Positions 16,235-24,511 of a stretch of DNA of 64,000 bases are shown here, one piece after another. The stretch lies in assembly GCF_026686735.1 (NCBI RefSeq), contig NZ_CP113432.1, positions 2,276,001 through 2,340,000 of the forward strand. Direction: 5' to 3'. Both the position numbers and the translations under genes were made by a program. This DNA is from Pseudomonas triclosanedens. GTDB taxonomy: Bacteria; Pseudomonadota; Gammaproteobacteria; Pseudomonadales; Pseudomonadaceae. The notes under the pieces are model-generated. The model was not told where the DNA came from. It did no database searches and was given only the letters and a program-made list of their open reading frames with translations. Numbering within the stretch: position 1 is the stretch's first letter; the number at the start of each line of letters is the position of its first letter.

Positions 16235-17707
16235 TCAATTTAGAAGTATGATCTTTGCCTTGCCTTCAGTAATGATTCGTATCAGTCTGTCATTTTCAAG
16301 CTTATCGTAAATCAGCTCTAAGTATTTTGGGTCTCCCCTCAGTCCGGAAGGGCAGTGTCGGCCAATATATGTTCTGTCAAATCTTCTGGAGCTGTCTTCA
16401 TCATATTTCGACCTTAGCCATGCGTGCAGCTCACTTGCATCATTTTCCAGTTTCGCTTCTGGACTAAACATTCTTTCGAATTGACGAGAGAACCAATATC
16501 CCAGCTCGATTGAAGCCCGCATGGTGGTTTCAGAAACGTCGCCTTCGCGTCCTTCAAATACGTGAAAATTTACTGCAAGCCTAAGCATAACTTCCGCAAG
16601 CTTTGAAGCATGATCTGGTGCCCAAGCATAACGCCCACCTTCCAGCATTTGTTTTTCTATTTCATTCCGGGTTTCTATCCATATTGCGGTAGCTCGATCT
16701 GACAAGCGAATTTCTTCACGGGCAAAATTGCCGCGAGAGAATTTTTCTACATAGGATTTATAAAGCTCAACGGTCCTAGCTCTAAACCGTTCGCAAGCCG
16801 ACCAGGTCTGCTCAGCCCCATCAAAAATTCTAGTACCTTGCGTGCTTTTAGAGTTGATAAATAAGCACCTTGCAAAAAAACCAGTCCCCCTTGCGGCCTC
16901 GCCCCGTTTGTTTTCGAAACTTTTCAGGGCGGATGGCTGAATCATTAAGCAAAGAGAAACCCTTACATCCGACAGGTAGTATGATTCTCGAGAGGCTCGC
17001 TCAACCCTTACGCCATCGCCACCCATAATTGCATTTAATTTGTCGAAGTGGTGGAAAGCGCTGCTATTCATTATTCCTGATGCCTCGCTCGATATCCATC
17101 CAGCGGACTGTAATCCACCATTCATATTTCCATACAGGGCTGGCTCTGTGGTGTCCTCGTAAAGAAAGCCGAGCTTCATCGGTTCTTTTGGTTCTTTTAA
17201 ATAATGATCGGATATGACCTCTATTATGTCGTCAGTATTTGCGCCGTCTTTTACTAAGCTTCTTAGCTCGGATTTATGGGCTTTTAAAATTTCCGACCAT
17301 ATTGCGTGCGCGTGTTTAAATTTCTTTAATTCCAAATCTCTATTGGCTAGAATTTCTTTTTGATAATTAAATAAGCCCCCTCCCATTTTATTTAAATACG
17401 GCGTTTTGCCCACTCCGGAACCGGCACTCACTATCAGCGGTAGTGATGTTGGGCATATCTGTCCAAGTGGTGACCGTGCATCGTGTAGTCCTTGAACAGA
17501 CAATGATATAAAGGAAATCGCTGTGCCAAGTGCTAGATCTTTTGGGTTTTTAATATTTCTGAAGCACTCATCAATTGCCTCTGAAGTAATTTCAAAGGGT
17601 AGAGCCGGTATTGGGTCATCAATCAAGTGCCTATTGCTTGCCTCTTTTGGTCCGAGTGGATGATGGTCCCAGGACGGCTGGGGTGCGGCCCTCTTATAGT
17701 CGATCAT
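16235..17707 (-). CDS. YfjI/DUF3987-family protein (primase-helicase-like ATPase)
   Basis: A 490-residue protein of the YfjI family found in P4-like satellites and genomic islands. The Walker A-like SAGSGVGKTPYLNKM lies near residue 92. FLYEDTTEPALYGNM and GWISSEASGIMNSSAF, followed by a Walker B/sensor area LSDVRVSLCLMIQP, are typical of DUF3987. No primase catalytic triad is evident. The ATG at 17707 has GGAGG upstream and overlaps the stop of the AlpA gene by 4 nt. The coupling of an AlpA-type regulator to YfjI suggests control of satellite excision or replication. Confidence 0.85.
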   Translation of the reverse strand: MIDYKRAAPQPSWDHHPLGPKEASNRHLIDDPIPALPFEITSEAIDECFRNIKNPKDLALGTAISFISLSVQGLHDARSPLGQICPTSLPLIVSAGSGVGKTPYLNKMGGGLFNYQKEILANRDLELKKFKHAHAIWSEILKAHKSELRSLVKDGANTDDIIEVISDHYLKEPKEPMKLGFLYEDTTEPALYGNMNGGLQSAGWISSEASGIMNSSAFHHFDKLNAIMGGDGVRVERASRESYYLSDVRVSLCLMIQPSALKSFENKRGEAARGTGFFARCLFINSKSTQGTRIFDGAEQTWSACERFRARTVELYKSYVEKFSRGNFAREEIRLSDRATAIWIETRNEIEKQMLEGGRYAWAPDHASKLAEVMLRLAVNFHVFEGREGDVSETTMRASIELGYWFSRQFERMFSPEAKLENDASELHAWLRSKYDEDSSRRFDRTYIGRHCPSGLRGDPKYLELIYDKLENDRLIRIITEGKAKIILLN

Positions 17708-17928
17708 CGAGCCTCCATTTTTTTCATCTCAACAAATTTAACGACCTCGCGTAGATCCCAGCCCACTGCGTAGCCTCCAATTTTGAATGGTTTTGGAAAG
17801 TCGGGATCGAACCACTTTGATTTCGGATCAACCCTCGAGTAAATCGTTGACCTGCTTATTCCAAGCATGTCTTGCAATCGCTTCACGCGAATGACCCTCA
17901 GTTCCTCGTCGTCAAATTTTTCTTTCAT
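17704..17928 (-). CDS. AlpA-family phage-type transcriptional regulator
   Basis: A 74-residue MerR-like winged-helix protein. It shows VKRLQDMLGISRSTIYSRV, then WFDPDFPKPFKIGGYAVGWDLREVVKFVE, the classic AlpA layout (RLxxVxxxxGxSRSTIYR...FPxPxxxGxRxVxWxxxEV). AlpA proteins activate integrase or excisionase genes in cryptic satellites. The ATG at 17928 follows GAGGAGACGCCCT; a TTG at 17943 inside this RBS is not credible. It is the first gene of the AlpA-YfjI unit. Confidence 0.9.
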   Translation of the reverse strand: MKEKFDDEELRVIRVKRLQDMLGISRSTIYSRVDPKSKWFDPDFPKPFKIGGYAVGWDLREVVKFVEMKKMEAR

Positions 17929-18570
17929 AGGGCGTCTCCTCAAGAAGCCCTAAGTTATCTATTTGGCGATCAAGAATTAGTGCGAGCGCTGAACGTTATT
18001 TATTTTTAAGCGGTAGGCTTGATTTTCTGTCTGGATTCTGGTTTGCATCTGGGTGTGTCGTTGCATGTGATGGATTAGTCTCGGGGTCTTGGGTTAATCG
18101 CGCGTGAAATGCCCCTATGGCCTCAGCCGAGTCGGCTGGCTAAGTGCTTGCGCGTTTAGGTCGATATCACGCGTTGGGGGGGGGTACCGACAAGCCATTA
18201 CTAAATTGGTCAGTGCGCGTCCGGCGTAACTTTTAGAGGGGAGGGCATCAGTCAGTGCTCTGTCGCGTGAGGAGCGTTAATGCCTGAGTGCAAAATCACC
18301 TGGATGCTCACCACAGAGTGGCCGCAGGAAAGCACCTTGGTTGGCTCCGCTGGTACGAGCGTTGCGCCAGAAATCCAACTGTCAACATGGCTGTTGTCGT
18401 CGTCACAGATACTGTTTTTTATAGCGCCACCCCCAGCTACCTGCTTCCTCAGCTTCTTATGAAGCTGAGGAAGCAAGTAGCTGGCAGTCATTCACTTAAT
18501 GAAATTTCAATTCGTCATTTTTTTGACAACACATAACTGCCATGACATCAGCACCAAGGAGGTTCGTTCC
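17929..18570. other. Long intergenic region, presumed control region of two divergent units
   Basis: A 640-bp gap between the AlpA gene (leftward) and the zinc-ribbon gene (rightward). It holds a run of eight or nine G at about 18178-18186 and the long hairpin at 18433-18484 listed separately. Several short open frames have no RBS and no recognisable product. It probably contains the AlpA-YfjI promoter and the promoter of the 18571-22740 gene set. Confidence 0.5.
18433..18484. repeat. Long near-perfect inverted repeat (24-bp arms, 4-nt loop)
   Basis: The left arm 18433-18456 and right arm 18461-18484 are complementary over 24 bp with one mismatch, closed by TTAT; the arms begin CCAGCTACCTGC and end GTAGCTGG. 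No T-run follows, so it is not a standard terminator. It sits 87 bp upstream of the zinc-ribbon gene. It could be an origin-type or cruciform element, a transposon-derived hairpin or an RNA structure; nothing in the sequence decides between these. Confidence 0.85.
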
Positions 18571-18900
18571 ATGTCATTGCAGTGCCCCCGCTGTCACTCC
18601 CCCAAAGTCGCTTCTTTCCATCACGCCATGAAAGCCGGCGCAGCCATCGGCGCTGTCGGTGGCCTCGCACGTGGTATCAGTGCTGCTCTGGCAGGCGGCA
18701 AGGCCGGTGCAGCACTCGGCCTAATCGCCGGCCCTGTCGGTATCACACTTGGCTCGGTATCCGGCGCCATTCTCGGCGGCCTGGCCGGAAGCGTCGGCGG
18801 CTGTGCGATCGGTGCTCAACTCGGCGAGTCGCTCGACCGTCACGTCCTGGCTCACAATCTCTGCCTGCTCTGCGGTCACCGCTTCAACCTGCCGACCTGA
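18571..18900 (+). CDS. Small protein with split zinc ribbon and glycine-zipper segment
   Basis: A 109-residue protein. The N-terminal CPRC (residues 5-8) and C-terminal CLLC (97-100) would form one zinc ribbon. Between them is a long Gly/Ala-rich hydrophobic stretch (residues 22-88) with many GxxxG repeats, resembling glycine-zipper membrane or oligomerising segments. The strong RBS AAGGAGG supports the ATG at 18571. It begins a same-strand series with the DUF932, YqaJ, metal-binding-like and RadC genes common on Pseudomonas plasmids and ICEs. Function unknown. Confidence 0.7.
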   Translation: MSLQCPRCHSPKVASFHHAMKAGAAIGAVGGLARGISAALAGGKAGAALGLIAGPVGITLGSVSGAILGGLAGSVGGCAIGAQLGESLDRHVLAHNLCLLCGHRFNLPT

Positions 18901-18992
18901 TTCGGCTGCCTTCATCTCTCATTCGTCTCTGATTGCCGGTGCTGCGCCATGCGCGGCGCTTTATGCCGGCCTGCACCCAAAGGAAATTCGTC

Positions 18993-19961
18993 ATGGCTCA
19001 TCAAATCGAACAAATGGCGTACGTTGGCGCTACTCCGTGGCACGGCCTGGGCAACAACCTGCCACAGAAACAGCCCATCGAAGTCTGGCAACGCGAAGCC
19101 GGCATGGACTGGCAGATCCTGGAAAGCCCAGTGCACTTCAAGTCGGACGCCATCGGCCATCTGGGCGCGATCCACTCCTTCCCCGAACAGAAGGTGCTCT
19201 ACCGTTCGGATACCAAGGCACCGCTGTCGGTGGTCTCGCAGCGTTATCACACCGTTCAGCCGCGCGAGGTGCTGGAGTTCTACCGAGATCTGACCGAGGT
19301 CTCAGGCTACGAGTTGGAAACCGCTGGCGTTCTTAAGGGCGGGCGCAAGTTCTGGGCGCTGGCACGTACCGGCCAGGGCGCTGCGATCAAAGGTAACGAC
19401 CAGGTGAATGGCTATCTGCTGTTGGCCACTTCCTGCGACGGCACTCTGGCCACCACAGCAACGCCCACCACCATCCGCGTGGTCTGCAACAACACGCTGA
19501 CCATCGCTTTGGACGGCACCAGCCGTGCGATCAAGGTGCCGCACAGCACCCGTTTCGATGGCGATCTGGTCAAGAAGCAGCTGGGTATCGCCATCTCGCA
19601 GTGGGATGACTTCATGTACCGCATGCGCCACCTGGCTGAACGCAAAGTGCAGTGGCATGAGGCGCTGGGCTTCTTTATGAACGTGATGTGCGACACCGGC
19701 CCGACCGGTGCTCTGCCGGAGCAACTGCCTAACGAACGCGCTCTGCGCAAAGTGCAGGAGCTGTACGAAGGTCGTGGTCGCGGCAGCCAGCTGGACTCGG
19801 CACGTGGCACCGCCTGGGGTCTGCTCAATGCCGTGACCGAGTACGTCGATCACGAGCGCCGGGCACGCAGCACGGAGTACCGCCTCGACTCTGCCTGGTT
19901 CGGCCAGGGCGCACAGATCAAGCAACGCGCTCTCGATACTGCCCTGCAACTGGTCGCCTGA
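18993..19961 (+). CDS. DUF932 family protein
   Basis: A 322-residue protein recognised as DUF932 (phage/plasmid-like protein) from WHGLGNNLPQ near the N-terminus, FPEQKVLYRSDTKAPLSVVS and RYHTVQPREVLEFYRDL. Other supporting segments are TTIRVVCNNTLTIALDG and GTAWGLLNAVTEYVDHERRAR. The biochemical function is unknown; the gene is typical of conjugative elements and large plasmids. The start follows AAAGGAA. A terminator-like hairpin separates it from the YqaJ gene. Confidence 0.88.
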   Translation: MAHQIEQMAYVGATPWHGLGNNLPQKQPIEVWQREAGMDWQILESPVHFKSDAIGHLGAIHSFPEQKVLYRSDTKAPLSVVSQRYHTVQPREVLEFYRDLTEVSGYELETAGVLKGGRKFWALARTGQGAAIKGNDQVNGYLLLATSCDGTLATTATPTTIRVVCNNTLTIALDGTSRAIKVPHSTRFDGDLVKKQLGIAISQWDDFMYRMRHLAERKVQWHEALGFFMNVMCDTGPTGALPEQLPNERALRKVQELYEGRGRGSQLDSARGTAWGLLNAVTEYVDHERRARSTEYRLDSAWFGQGAQIKQRALDTALQLVA

Positions 19962-19983
19962 ACTTATACCTACTCCACCCCAT

Positions 19984-20020
19984 AACGCCCGACCCGCTTT
20001 GTTGCAGATCGGGCGTTTCT
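19984..20020 (+). terminator. Terminator-like hairpin after DUF932 gene
   Basis: AACGCCCGA (19984-19992) pairs with TCGGGCGTT (20009-20017) around a 16-nt loop, followed by TTCTATTTCT. The tract is moderately U-rich, so termination may be partial. Confidence 0.6.
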
Positions 20021-20040
20021 ATTTCTGCAAGGTGAACGCT

Positions 20041-21045
20041 ATGAAAGCTACTTCATTGAATCGCAGCATCAGCAAAACCCGTCCGGCTCTGCGCCTGGTC
20101 AGCACCAAGGAGCTGCCGCGCGAGGACTGGCTACAGATACGTAAGCAAGGCATCGGCAGCTCGGATGCAGCTGCGGCCGTTGGCCTCAACCCTTACAAGT
20201 CGCAGCTGGAGCTCTGGCTGGAAAAGACCGGTCGTGATGGTGGCCTGCCGAAGGCTGATCCGCACGATGAGGAAAGCCCGATGTACTGGGGCAACGTCCT
20301 GGAGCCCATCGTGGCCTGGCATTACAGCAAGCGCACCAAGAACAAGGTACGTCGCATCAATGCCGTGCTGCAGCACCCGGATCCGGAGCTGCCCTGGATG
20401 CTGGCCAACATCGACCGCGAGGTGATCGGGGTCGACGATGTGCAGATCCTCGAATGCAAGACAGCCGGCATAAACGGGGCACGCCTCTGGAAAGAGGGCG
20501 TGCCTGAGTATGTGCAGCTGCAGGTGATGCACCAGCTCGCCGTAACCGGCAAGCAGGCGGCGGATGTGGCGGTACTTCTGGGTGGCCAGACACTGGAGAT
20601 CCACCGCATCGAGCGGGACGAGCAGATGATCGCTCGCCTGATCGAGCTGGAGCGTAAGTTCTGGCACTACGTGGAGACTGATACGCCGCCTCCTGCTGAT
20701 GGCACAGCTTCCGCTGAATCAGCCCTGCGCTGCCTCTACCCGGAGGACAACGGCCGGGTCGTCGACTTCAGCGGACAGGCCGGACTGGCCGCAGCCTTTA
20801 TTGAATTGAAGGCCGTTCGCCAGTCGATTGCCGACAAGGAAAAGCGTGAGGCCGAGCTCAAGCAGATGCTGCAGCAGGCCATGGGCGAGGCCAGCCGTGC
20901 GGAGTTTTCCAGCGGCTACGTCAGCTGGCGCAAGGCCAAGGACAGCATCGGTCTCGATGTCGCTCAGTTGCTTAAGGACAAGCCCTACCTGCAGGCCAAG
21001 TACCCACTGCTGAAACATGGTGCTCGACGCTTCCTCGTCGGCTGA
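20041..21045 (+). CDS. YqaJ-family phage-type exonuclease (viral recombinase)
   Basis: A 334-residue member of the lambda-exonuclease/YqaJ family (PD-(D/E)XK). Landmarks are WLQIRKQGIGSSDAAAAVGLNPY near residue 32, YWGNVLEPIVAWHYSKRT, WMLANIDREVIGVDDVQILECKTA (Asp and ExK catalytic residues) and VPEYVQLQVMHQLAVTG. It degrades or resects double-stranded DNA and would work with a single-strand annealing protein. No recognisable annealing protein is adjacent, although the next gene is a candidate partner. The ATG follows AAGGTGAA. Confidence 0.9.
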   Translation: MKATSLNRSISKTRPALRLVSTKELPREDWLQIRKQGIGSSDAAAAVGLNPYKSQLELWLEKTGRDGGLPKADPHDEESPMYWGNVLEPIVAWHYSKRTKNKVRRINAVLQHPDPELPWMLANIDREVIGVDDVQILECKTAGINGARLWKEGVPEYVQLQVMHQLAVTGKQAADVAVLLGGQTLEIHRIERDEQMIARLIELERKFWHYVETDTPPPADGTASAESALRCLYPEDNGRVVDFSGQAGLAAAFIELKAVRQSIADKEKREAELKQMLQQAMGEASRAEFSSGYVSWRKAKDSIGLDVAQLLKDKPYLQAKYPLLKHGARRFLVG

Positions 21046-21076
21046 AACCCAACTCCTCCAACTCTTCCATCCCCTT

Positions 21077-21117
21077 GGCCAGTCCATGCAGTGACCGCTG
21101 CATGGCTGGCCTTTTTT
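21077..21117 (+). terminator. Rho-independent terminator after YqaJ gene
   Basis: GGCCAG-T-CCATGCAG pairs with CTGCATGG-CTGGCC (21077-21111) and is followed by six T. It is a strong GC-rich stem with a 6-nt loop, directly upstream of the next RBS. Confidence 0.85.
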
Positions 21118-21136
21118 CATTTCTAGGAGACACACC

Positions 21137-22087
21137 ATGCTCAAAGGTCTGGCTATCACTCCGCCGGTACTCGGGCGGATTTCCATCGGCAAGGTCATCG
21201 AGAAGAACGGCAAGCGACTTCCGGAGAAGGATGACCAATTCACCATCACGTCCCAGGTGCAGGGAAAGGACGGATGGCTGCTGCACCCGCTCAATGACGA
21301 GCTGCGTCAGGGCAAGGACGACAAGCTGCGCAGCATTCCGGTACGCCTTCTGTTCAACGAGCCGGAGCTGAATTTCCGCGCTGACTACACGCTGTTTGAC
21401 CGGCAGTCCGGACGTCCGATCTGCGTCGGCAATGGCGAGTCTTGCAGGCGGGTTACCCAAGACGGTCTGCAGTCGCTGCCATGCCCGTCGCCGGATGCCT
21501 GCCCACTGGCCAAAGGCGGTGCCTGCAAACCCTATGGTCGGCTGAATGTGCTGATAGGTGATGACGATCCGCTAGGCAGCTTTGTGTTTCGCACCACCGG
21601 CTTCAACAGCATCCGCACCCTCGCTGCACGACTGCATTACTTCCAGGCCATATCAGGCAACCGCCTGGCATGCCTGCCGCTGGAACTGCGGCTGCGTGGC
21701 AAGTCAACTCGCCAGAGCCATGGCACACCGATCTTCTACGCCGATCTGACGGTACGCAGCGGCATGGACATGGCTGAAGCACTGGTGACAGCCAGCGAAC
21801 TCGATTCGCGACGGCTGGCTGCGGGCTTCGATCAAGCGGCTTTGGACGAGGCAGCAAGACGTGGCTTCGGCAATGGTGCCTTCGAGGACAGCGAGGAGGA
21901 TGCCAGCGCCATCGTGGAAGAGTTCTACCCCGAGGGTGAAGCACCAGCTGCAGTGATTTCATCTCACCCCAGCCCCAGCAAATCCAGCCTGGCTGAAAAG
22001 CTTGATGCACAGGCTGCTCGTCAAACCCCACCCACAGACCGAGACCAAGGAGGCCGCCATGCGCCTGCACAAGCTGAAAGCCAGTGA
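21137..22087 (+). CDS. Phage/ICE-type protein with cysteine cluster (hydrolase or metal-binding-like)
   Basis: A 316-residue protein commonly found beside YqaJ and DUF932 genes in Pseudomonas elements and usually annotated only as a hydrolase or metal-binding protein. The Cys pattern C-x6-C...C-x5-C-x6-C between residues 96 and 131 (CVGNGESC, then CPSPDACPLAKGGAC) suggests a structural metal site. The C-terminal 60 residues are low-complexity and acidic, then Ser/Pro/Gln-rich. It could be the single-strand annealing partner of the YqaJ nuclease (inference from position). The start has TAGGAGA upstream; the 3' end overlaps radC by 29 nt. Confidence 0.7.
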   Translation: MLKGLAITPPVLGRISIGKVIEKNGKRLPEKDDQFTITSQVQGKDGWLLHPLNDELRQGKDDKLRSIPVRLLFNEPELNFRADYTLFDRQSGRPICVGNGESCRRVTQDGLQSLPCPSPDACPLAKGGACKPYGRLNVLIGDDDPLGSFVFRTTGFNSIRTLAARLHYFQAISGNRLACLPLELRLRGKSTRQSHGTPIFYADLTVRSGMDMAEALVTASELDSRRLAAGFDQAALDEAARRGFGNGAFEDSEEDASAIVEEFYPEGEAPAAVISSHPSPSKSSLAEKLDAQAARQTPPTDRDQGGRHAPAQAESQ

Positions 22088-22556
22088 CACGACCGGCACC
22101 TACCTGGTCGAGTCGCCGGTGACGGAAAACGACATCCTGCTGATGGCCAAGCAACTGGCCAGCCTGCGTCTGCGCAAAGGCCGTGAACTGACTTCACCGA
22201 AGGAAGTGTTCAGCCACCTGCAAGCACTGCTGGCCGGATACGAGCATGAGGTGTTCGCACTGCTCATGCTCGATAGCAGGCACCGGGTGATCGCATTTGA
22301 GGAGGTGTTTCGAGGGACCCTAGACAGCGCCAGCGTCTACCCACGGGAAGTCGTGAAGATCGCCTTGGAACACAACGCAGCCGCAATCATCCTGGTGCAC
22401 AACCACCCCTCAGGTGATCCCGAGCCCAGCCAGGCGGATCGCAATCTCACCACGAAACTGCAGGACGCACTGAATCTGGTCGGAGTCAGAACGCTCGATC
22501 ACGTTGTGGTAGGCCTGGAGGATTGTGTGTCGCTGGCTGAGCGCGGCTACCTATAA
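22059..22556 (+). CDS. radC: RadC/JAB-domain protein
   Basis: A 165-residue short RadC of the mobile-element type. It holds the complete JAMM metalloprotease-like motif (HNHPSGDPEPSQAD near residues 113-126) with an upstream Glu in FEEVFRGTLDSA, but lacks the N-terminal HhH domain of chromosomal RadC. The strong RBS AAGGAGG supports the ATG at 22059. Its function remains uncertain despite the DNA-repair label, and it is very frequent in ICEs and plasmids. A 57-residue membrane protein gene follows by 10 nt. Confidence 0.9.
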   Translation: MRLHKLKASDTTGTYLVESPVTENDILLMAKQLASLRLRKGRELTSPKEVFSHLQALLAGYEHEVFALLMLDSRHRVIAFEEVFRGTLDSASVYPREVVKIALEHNAAAIILVHNHPSGDPEPSQADRNLTTKLQDALNLVGVRTLDHVVVGLEDCVSLAERGYL

Positions 22557-22566
22557 GGAGGTGCCA

Positions 22567-22740
22567 ATGAAACTGCTGTTAAGGACTCTTGCCTCGGCAT
22601 TCATGTTTGCCGGTATCTTGGCCGGTTGTCTGGCGATATTGCTGCTGGTGATTCTGATGGTGCGGTTTCCAGCATTGTTGATTGCTTTGGTGCTGGCGTG
22701 CTGGATCTACCGGAAGCAGAAAGTAAGAATGAACCCTTGA
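22567..22740 (+). CDS. Small membrane protein
   Basis: 57 residues with a long hydrophobic stretch (residues 8-46) that can form one long or two short transmembrane helices and a positively charged C-terminus (YRKQKVRMNP). The strong RBS AAGGAGGTG is 5 nt before the ATG and the gene follows radC by 10 nt. The family is not recognised. Confidence 0.65.
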   Translation: MKLLLRTLASAFMFAGILAGCLAILLLVILMVRFPALLIALVLACWIYRKQKVRMNP

Positions 22741-22809
22741 GCGTTGAGCCAGCGTGGGTAGTCGAAAGACTGCCTGCAATGGCTCTCACTTTTTCTTTTG
22801 CCCTGGTAG

Positions 22810-23091
22810 CTAACGCTTACCTGCTGCCTTGTAAGCTGTACTTCGTTCACGCTTGCTCACTGCGACCACCATCACAACCACCCGATCATCTTCGACCCGA
22901 TATACCAATCGATAGCTTGCTGTTCGGAGCTTGATCTTGTAGTGCCCAGGCAGATCCCTGAGGGCATCAGCCTGTACCTTTGGTGCTTCCAGCCGCTCAC
23001 CCAGTTTTTTCTTTGCCTGCTCACGCACCGTATGACCCAGCTTCTCCCATTCCTTCAGCGCTGAGGGCAGGAATTCGAGCTTATAGGTCAT
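22810..23091 (-). CDS. relE: RelE/ParE-family toxin
   Basis: A 93-residue toxin of type II systems. YKLEFLPSALKEWEKLG, LRDLPGHYKIKLRTASYRLVY and VVMVVAVSKRERSTAY are the RelE core, with Arg/Lys-rich catalytic strands (KIKLR, YRLVYRV) and the terminal Y. It probably cleaves mRNA at the ribosomal A site. It starts within the 3' end of the antitoxin gene (11-nt overlap), the usual antitoxin-first order. Confidence 0.92.
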   Translation of the reverse strand: MTYKLEFLPSALKEWEKLGHTVREQAKKKLGERLEAPKVQADALRDLPGHYKIKLRTASYRLVYRVEDDRVVVMVVAVSKRERSTAYKAAGKR

Positions 23092-23326
23092 CCAGGTTTA
23101 CCGGCACACCCTTCTCACCGGAGCGTACGTTAACGACATCGATCAGATCCAGATCGTCCAGACGTTCCAGCATCTGCTCGTACAGCTCGGCGGGCACCAT
23201 GTACCCCATCACGCGGTTATGATTGAGAACGGCGACCGGCATGCCCCCAGCACCAGCCATGACGCCAGTGGGGTTTTTCTTCAGCTCAGAAACGCTCACG
23301 GCAACGTCAGCCAAAACACTCTGCAT
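23081..23326 (-). CDS. relB: RelB/Phd-type antitoxin
   Basis: An 81-residue antitoxin. The N-terminal DVAVSVSELKKNPTGVM and PVAVLNHNRVMGYMVP form a Phd/YefM-type DNA-binding domain, and the acidic tail LDDLDLIDVVN would wrap the toxin. The ATG follows AAGGAG. Upstream, GGTCTT repeated at 23345-23350 and 23357-23362 could be the autoregulatory operator. The pair may stabilise the island. Confidence 0.9.
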   Translation of the reverse strand: MQSVLADVAVSVSELKKNPTGVMAGAGGMPVAVLNHNRVMGYMVPAELYEQMLERLDDLDLIDVVNVRSGEKGVPVNLDDL

Positions 23327-23514
23327 ACCATAGCTCCTTTTTTAGGTCTTTATTTTGGTCTTAAGGTGCATAGCATAGCAAGGCATCCCCATGAGCAATC
23401 TTCCGAATGGCAGGAGGATGCGTCCAGTTTTGAGCATCCGCCAATCTGACAGCACCGATAGCCCTTAGGCCTTTCATCCAGCTGTGAGTCTATGGGGATT
23501 GTGCTGACCGCTTG

Positions 23515-24219
23515 CTACCCCCGACTGGTATCGAAACTCCGCTGACGGTCACCAAAATACTTGGTCGCTTTCTTACACAGGTAGCTGGCTCGGAAGAACA
23601 GTTCATGGAGCTCATCAACCTTATCTCGACGGATTTCTCGATTGATAAAGTACTCAGGGTTCGGTGGTCTGTTAACCAACCCCCCAACCTGATCGATTGA
23701 TAATCCAAGTACACTTGCCCAAGACTCTTCAATTCGTCTGAACATATTGATCTTTTCCGATCGTAATAAGCCTAATTTGTAGTATGCGTCGCGATTTAAA
23801 AGAATCAACAGATGATAGTGCAGTCTACCTCCCTGGCCGATCTCTCTCGACCAGACGTACCGCACTTTGCAACCACGTGAGTAGCCGCGCTCAGCCACCC
23901 GATTCTGGTGGTACTTGATCTTTTTTGTAAATGACTCAAAGAACTTGGTTATGACCTTGTTCGTGTATGCATAGTCAGGTAGTTTAATTTTTTTAGGTAC
24001 GTAAAGATCCACTCTGAAAGCCAGGATCCTCGAGTAATCAGTCAGAGCCAAGTCGATAGTATGCTTGAGGGCGGAGAGGCTCTCTCGAATGAAAGGCCCC
24101 TTGTCACGCATTAGTTGGAAGCCTTCAAACGTGTCATCGTAGTGCAGGTGGAGGTTTTTATTATCAGGGTGTCTGAGTGGGTGGTGCGGTAAGGTATTAG
24201 TGTCGTTGAGCATGGTCAT
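23515..24219 (-). CDS. Inovirus-Gp2-like (YagK/YfjJ C-terminal-type) replication-related protein
   Basis: 234 residues. ILAFRVDLYVPKK, a C-rich/basic middle (YSRGCKVRYVWSREIG) and the HUH-like GGRLHYHLLILLNRDAYYKLG match inovirus-type Gp2 proteins found in satellites beside integrases. In phage f1 Gp2 is a rolling-circle nickase; here only the YagK/YfjJ-type domain is present. The gene lies alone upstream of the integrase on the same strand, with AT-rich non-coding DNA on both sides. ATGs at 24219 and 24213 are both possible. It may initiate replication of the excised element. Confidence 0.8.
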   Translation of the reverse strand: MTMLNDTNTLPHHPLRHPDNKNLHLHYDDTFEGFQLMRDKGPFIRESLSALKHTIDLALTDYSRILAFRVDLYVPKKIKLPDYAYTNKVITKFFESFTKKIKYHQNRVAERGYSRGCKVRYVWSREIGQGGRLHYHLLILLNRDAYYKLGLLRSEKINMFRRIEESWASVLGLSIDQVGGLVNRPPNPEYFINREIRRDKVDELHELFFRASYLCKKATKYFGDRQRSFDTSRG

Positions 24220-24511
24220 GAGCTCTATGGTTTAACTCATACTCAATAGGTGATTATTAATTTAAAAAATTCAATGGGCTGGATTGAGATTGGTCAATTG
24301 TGTTGTTGGGTTTTGGTGTTGTAAGGGGTTATTAATAAACATAATACTTGTGCCGCAATGTGTGGTGTATGAATTACGCGGCATTGCCTTATGTTTTTAA
24401 TGTAAAGTAAAAGTATTTTCATGATTTTAACTCCGAGTGTGGTTTCGGAATTAAATTATCTGCGCTAAGAGCTTTTTGGGGTTGGGGTGTCCTTGTAAGG
24501 CTAAGTATTAG

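Noticed and set aside
18175..18190. G-run near 18180 considered as a phase-variable tract
   Set aside because: It is intergenic and not positioned in a promoter or coding region of any recognised gene.
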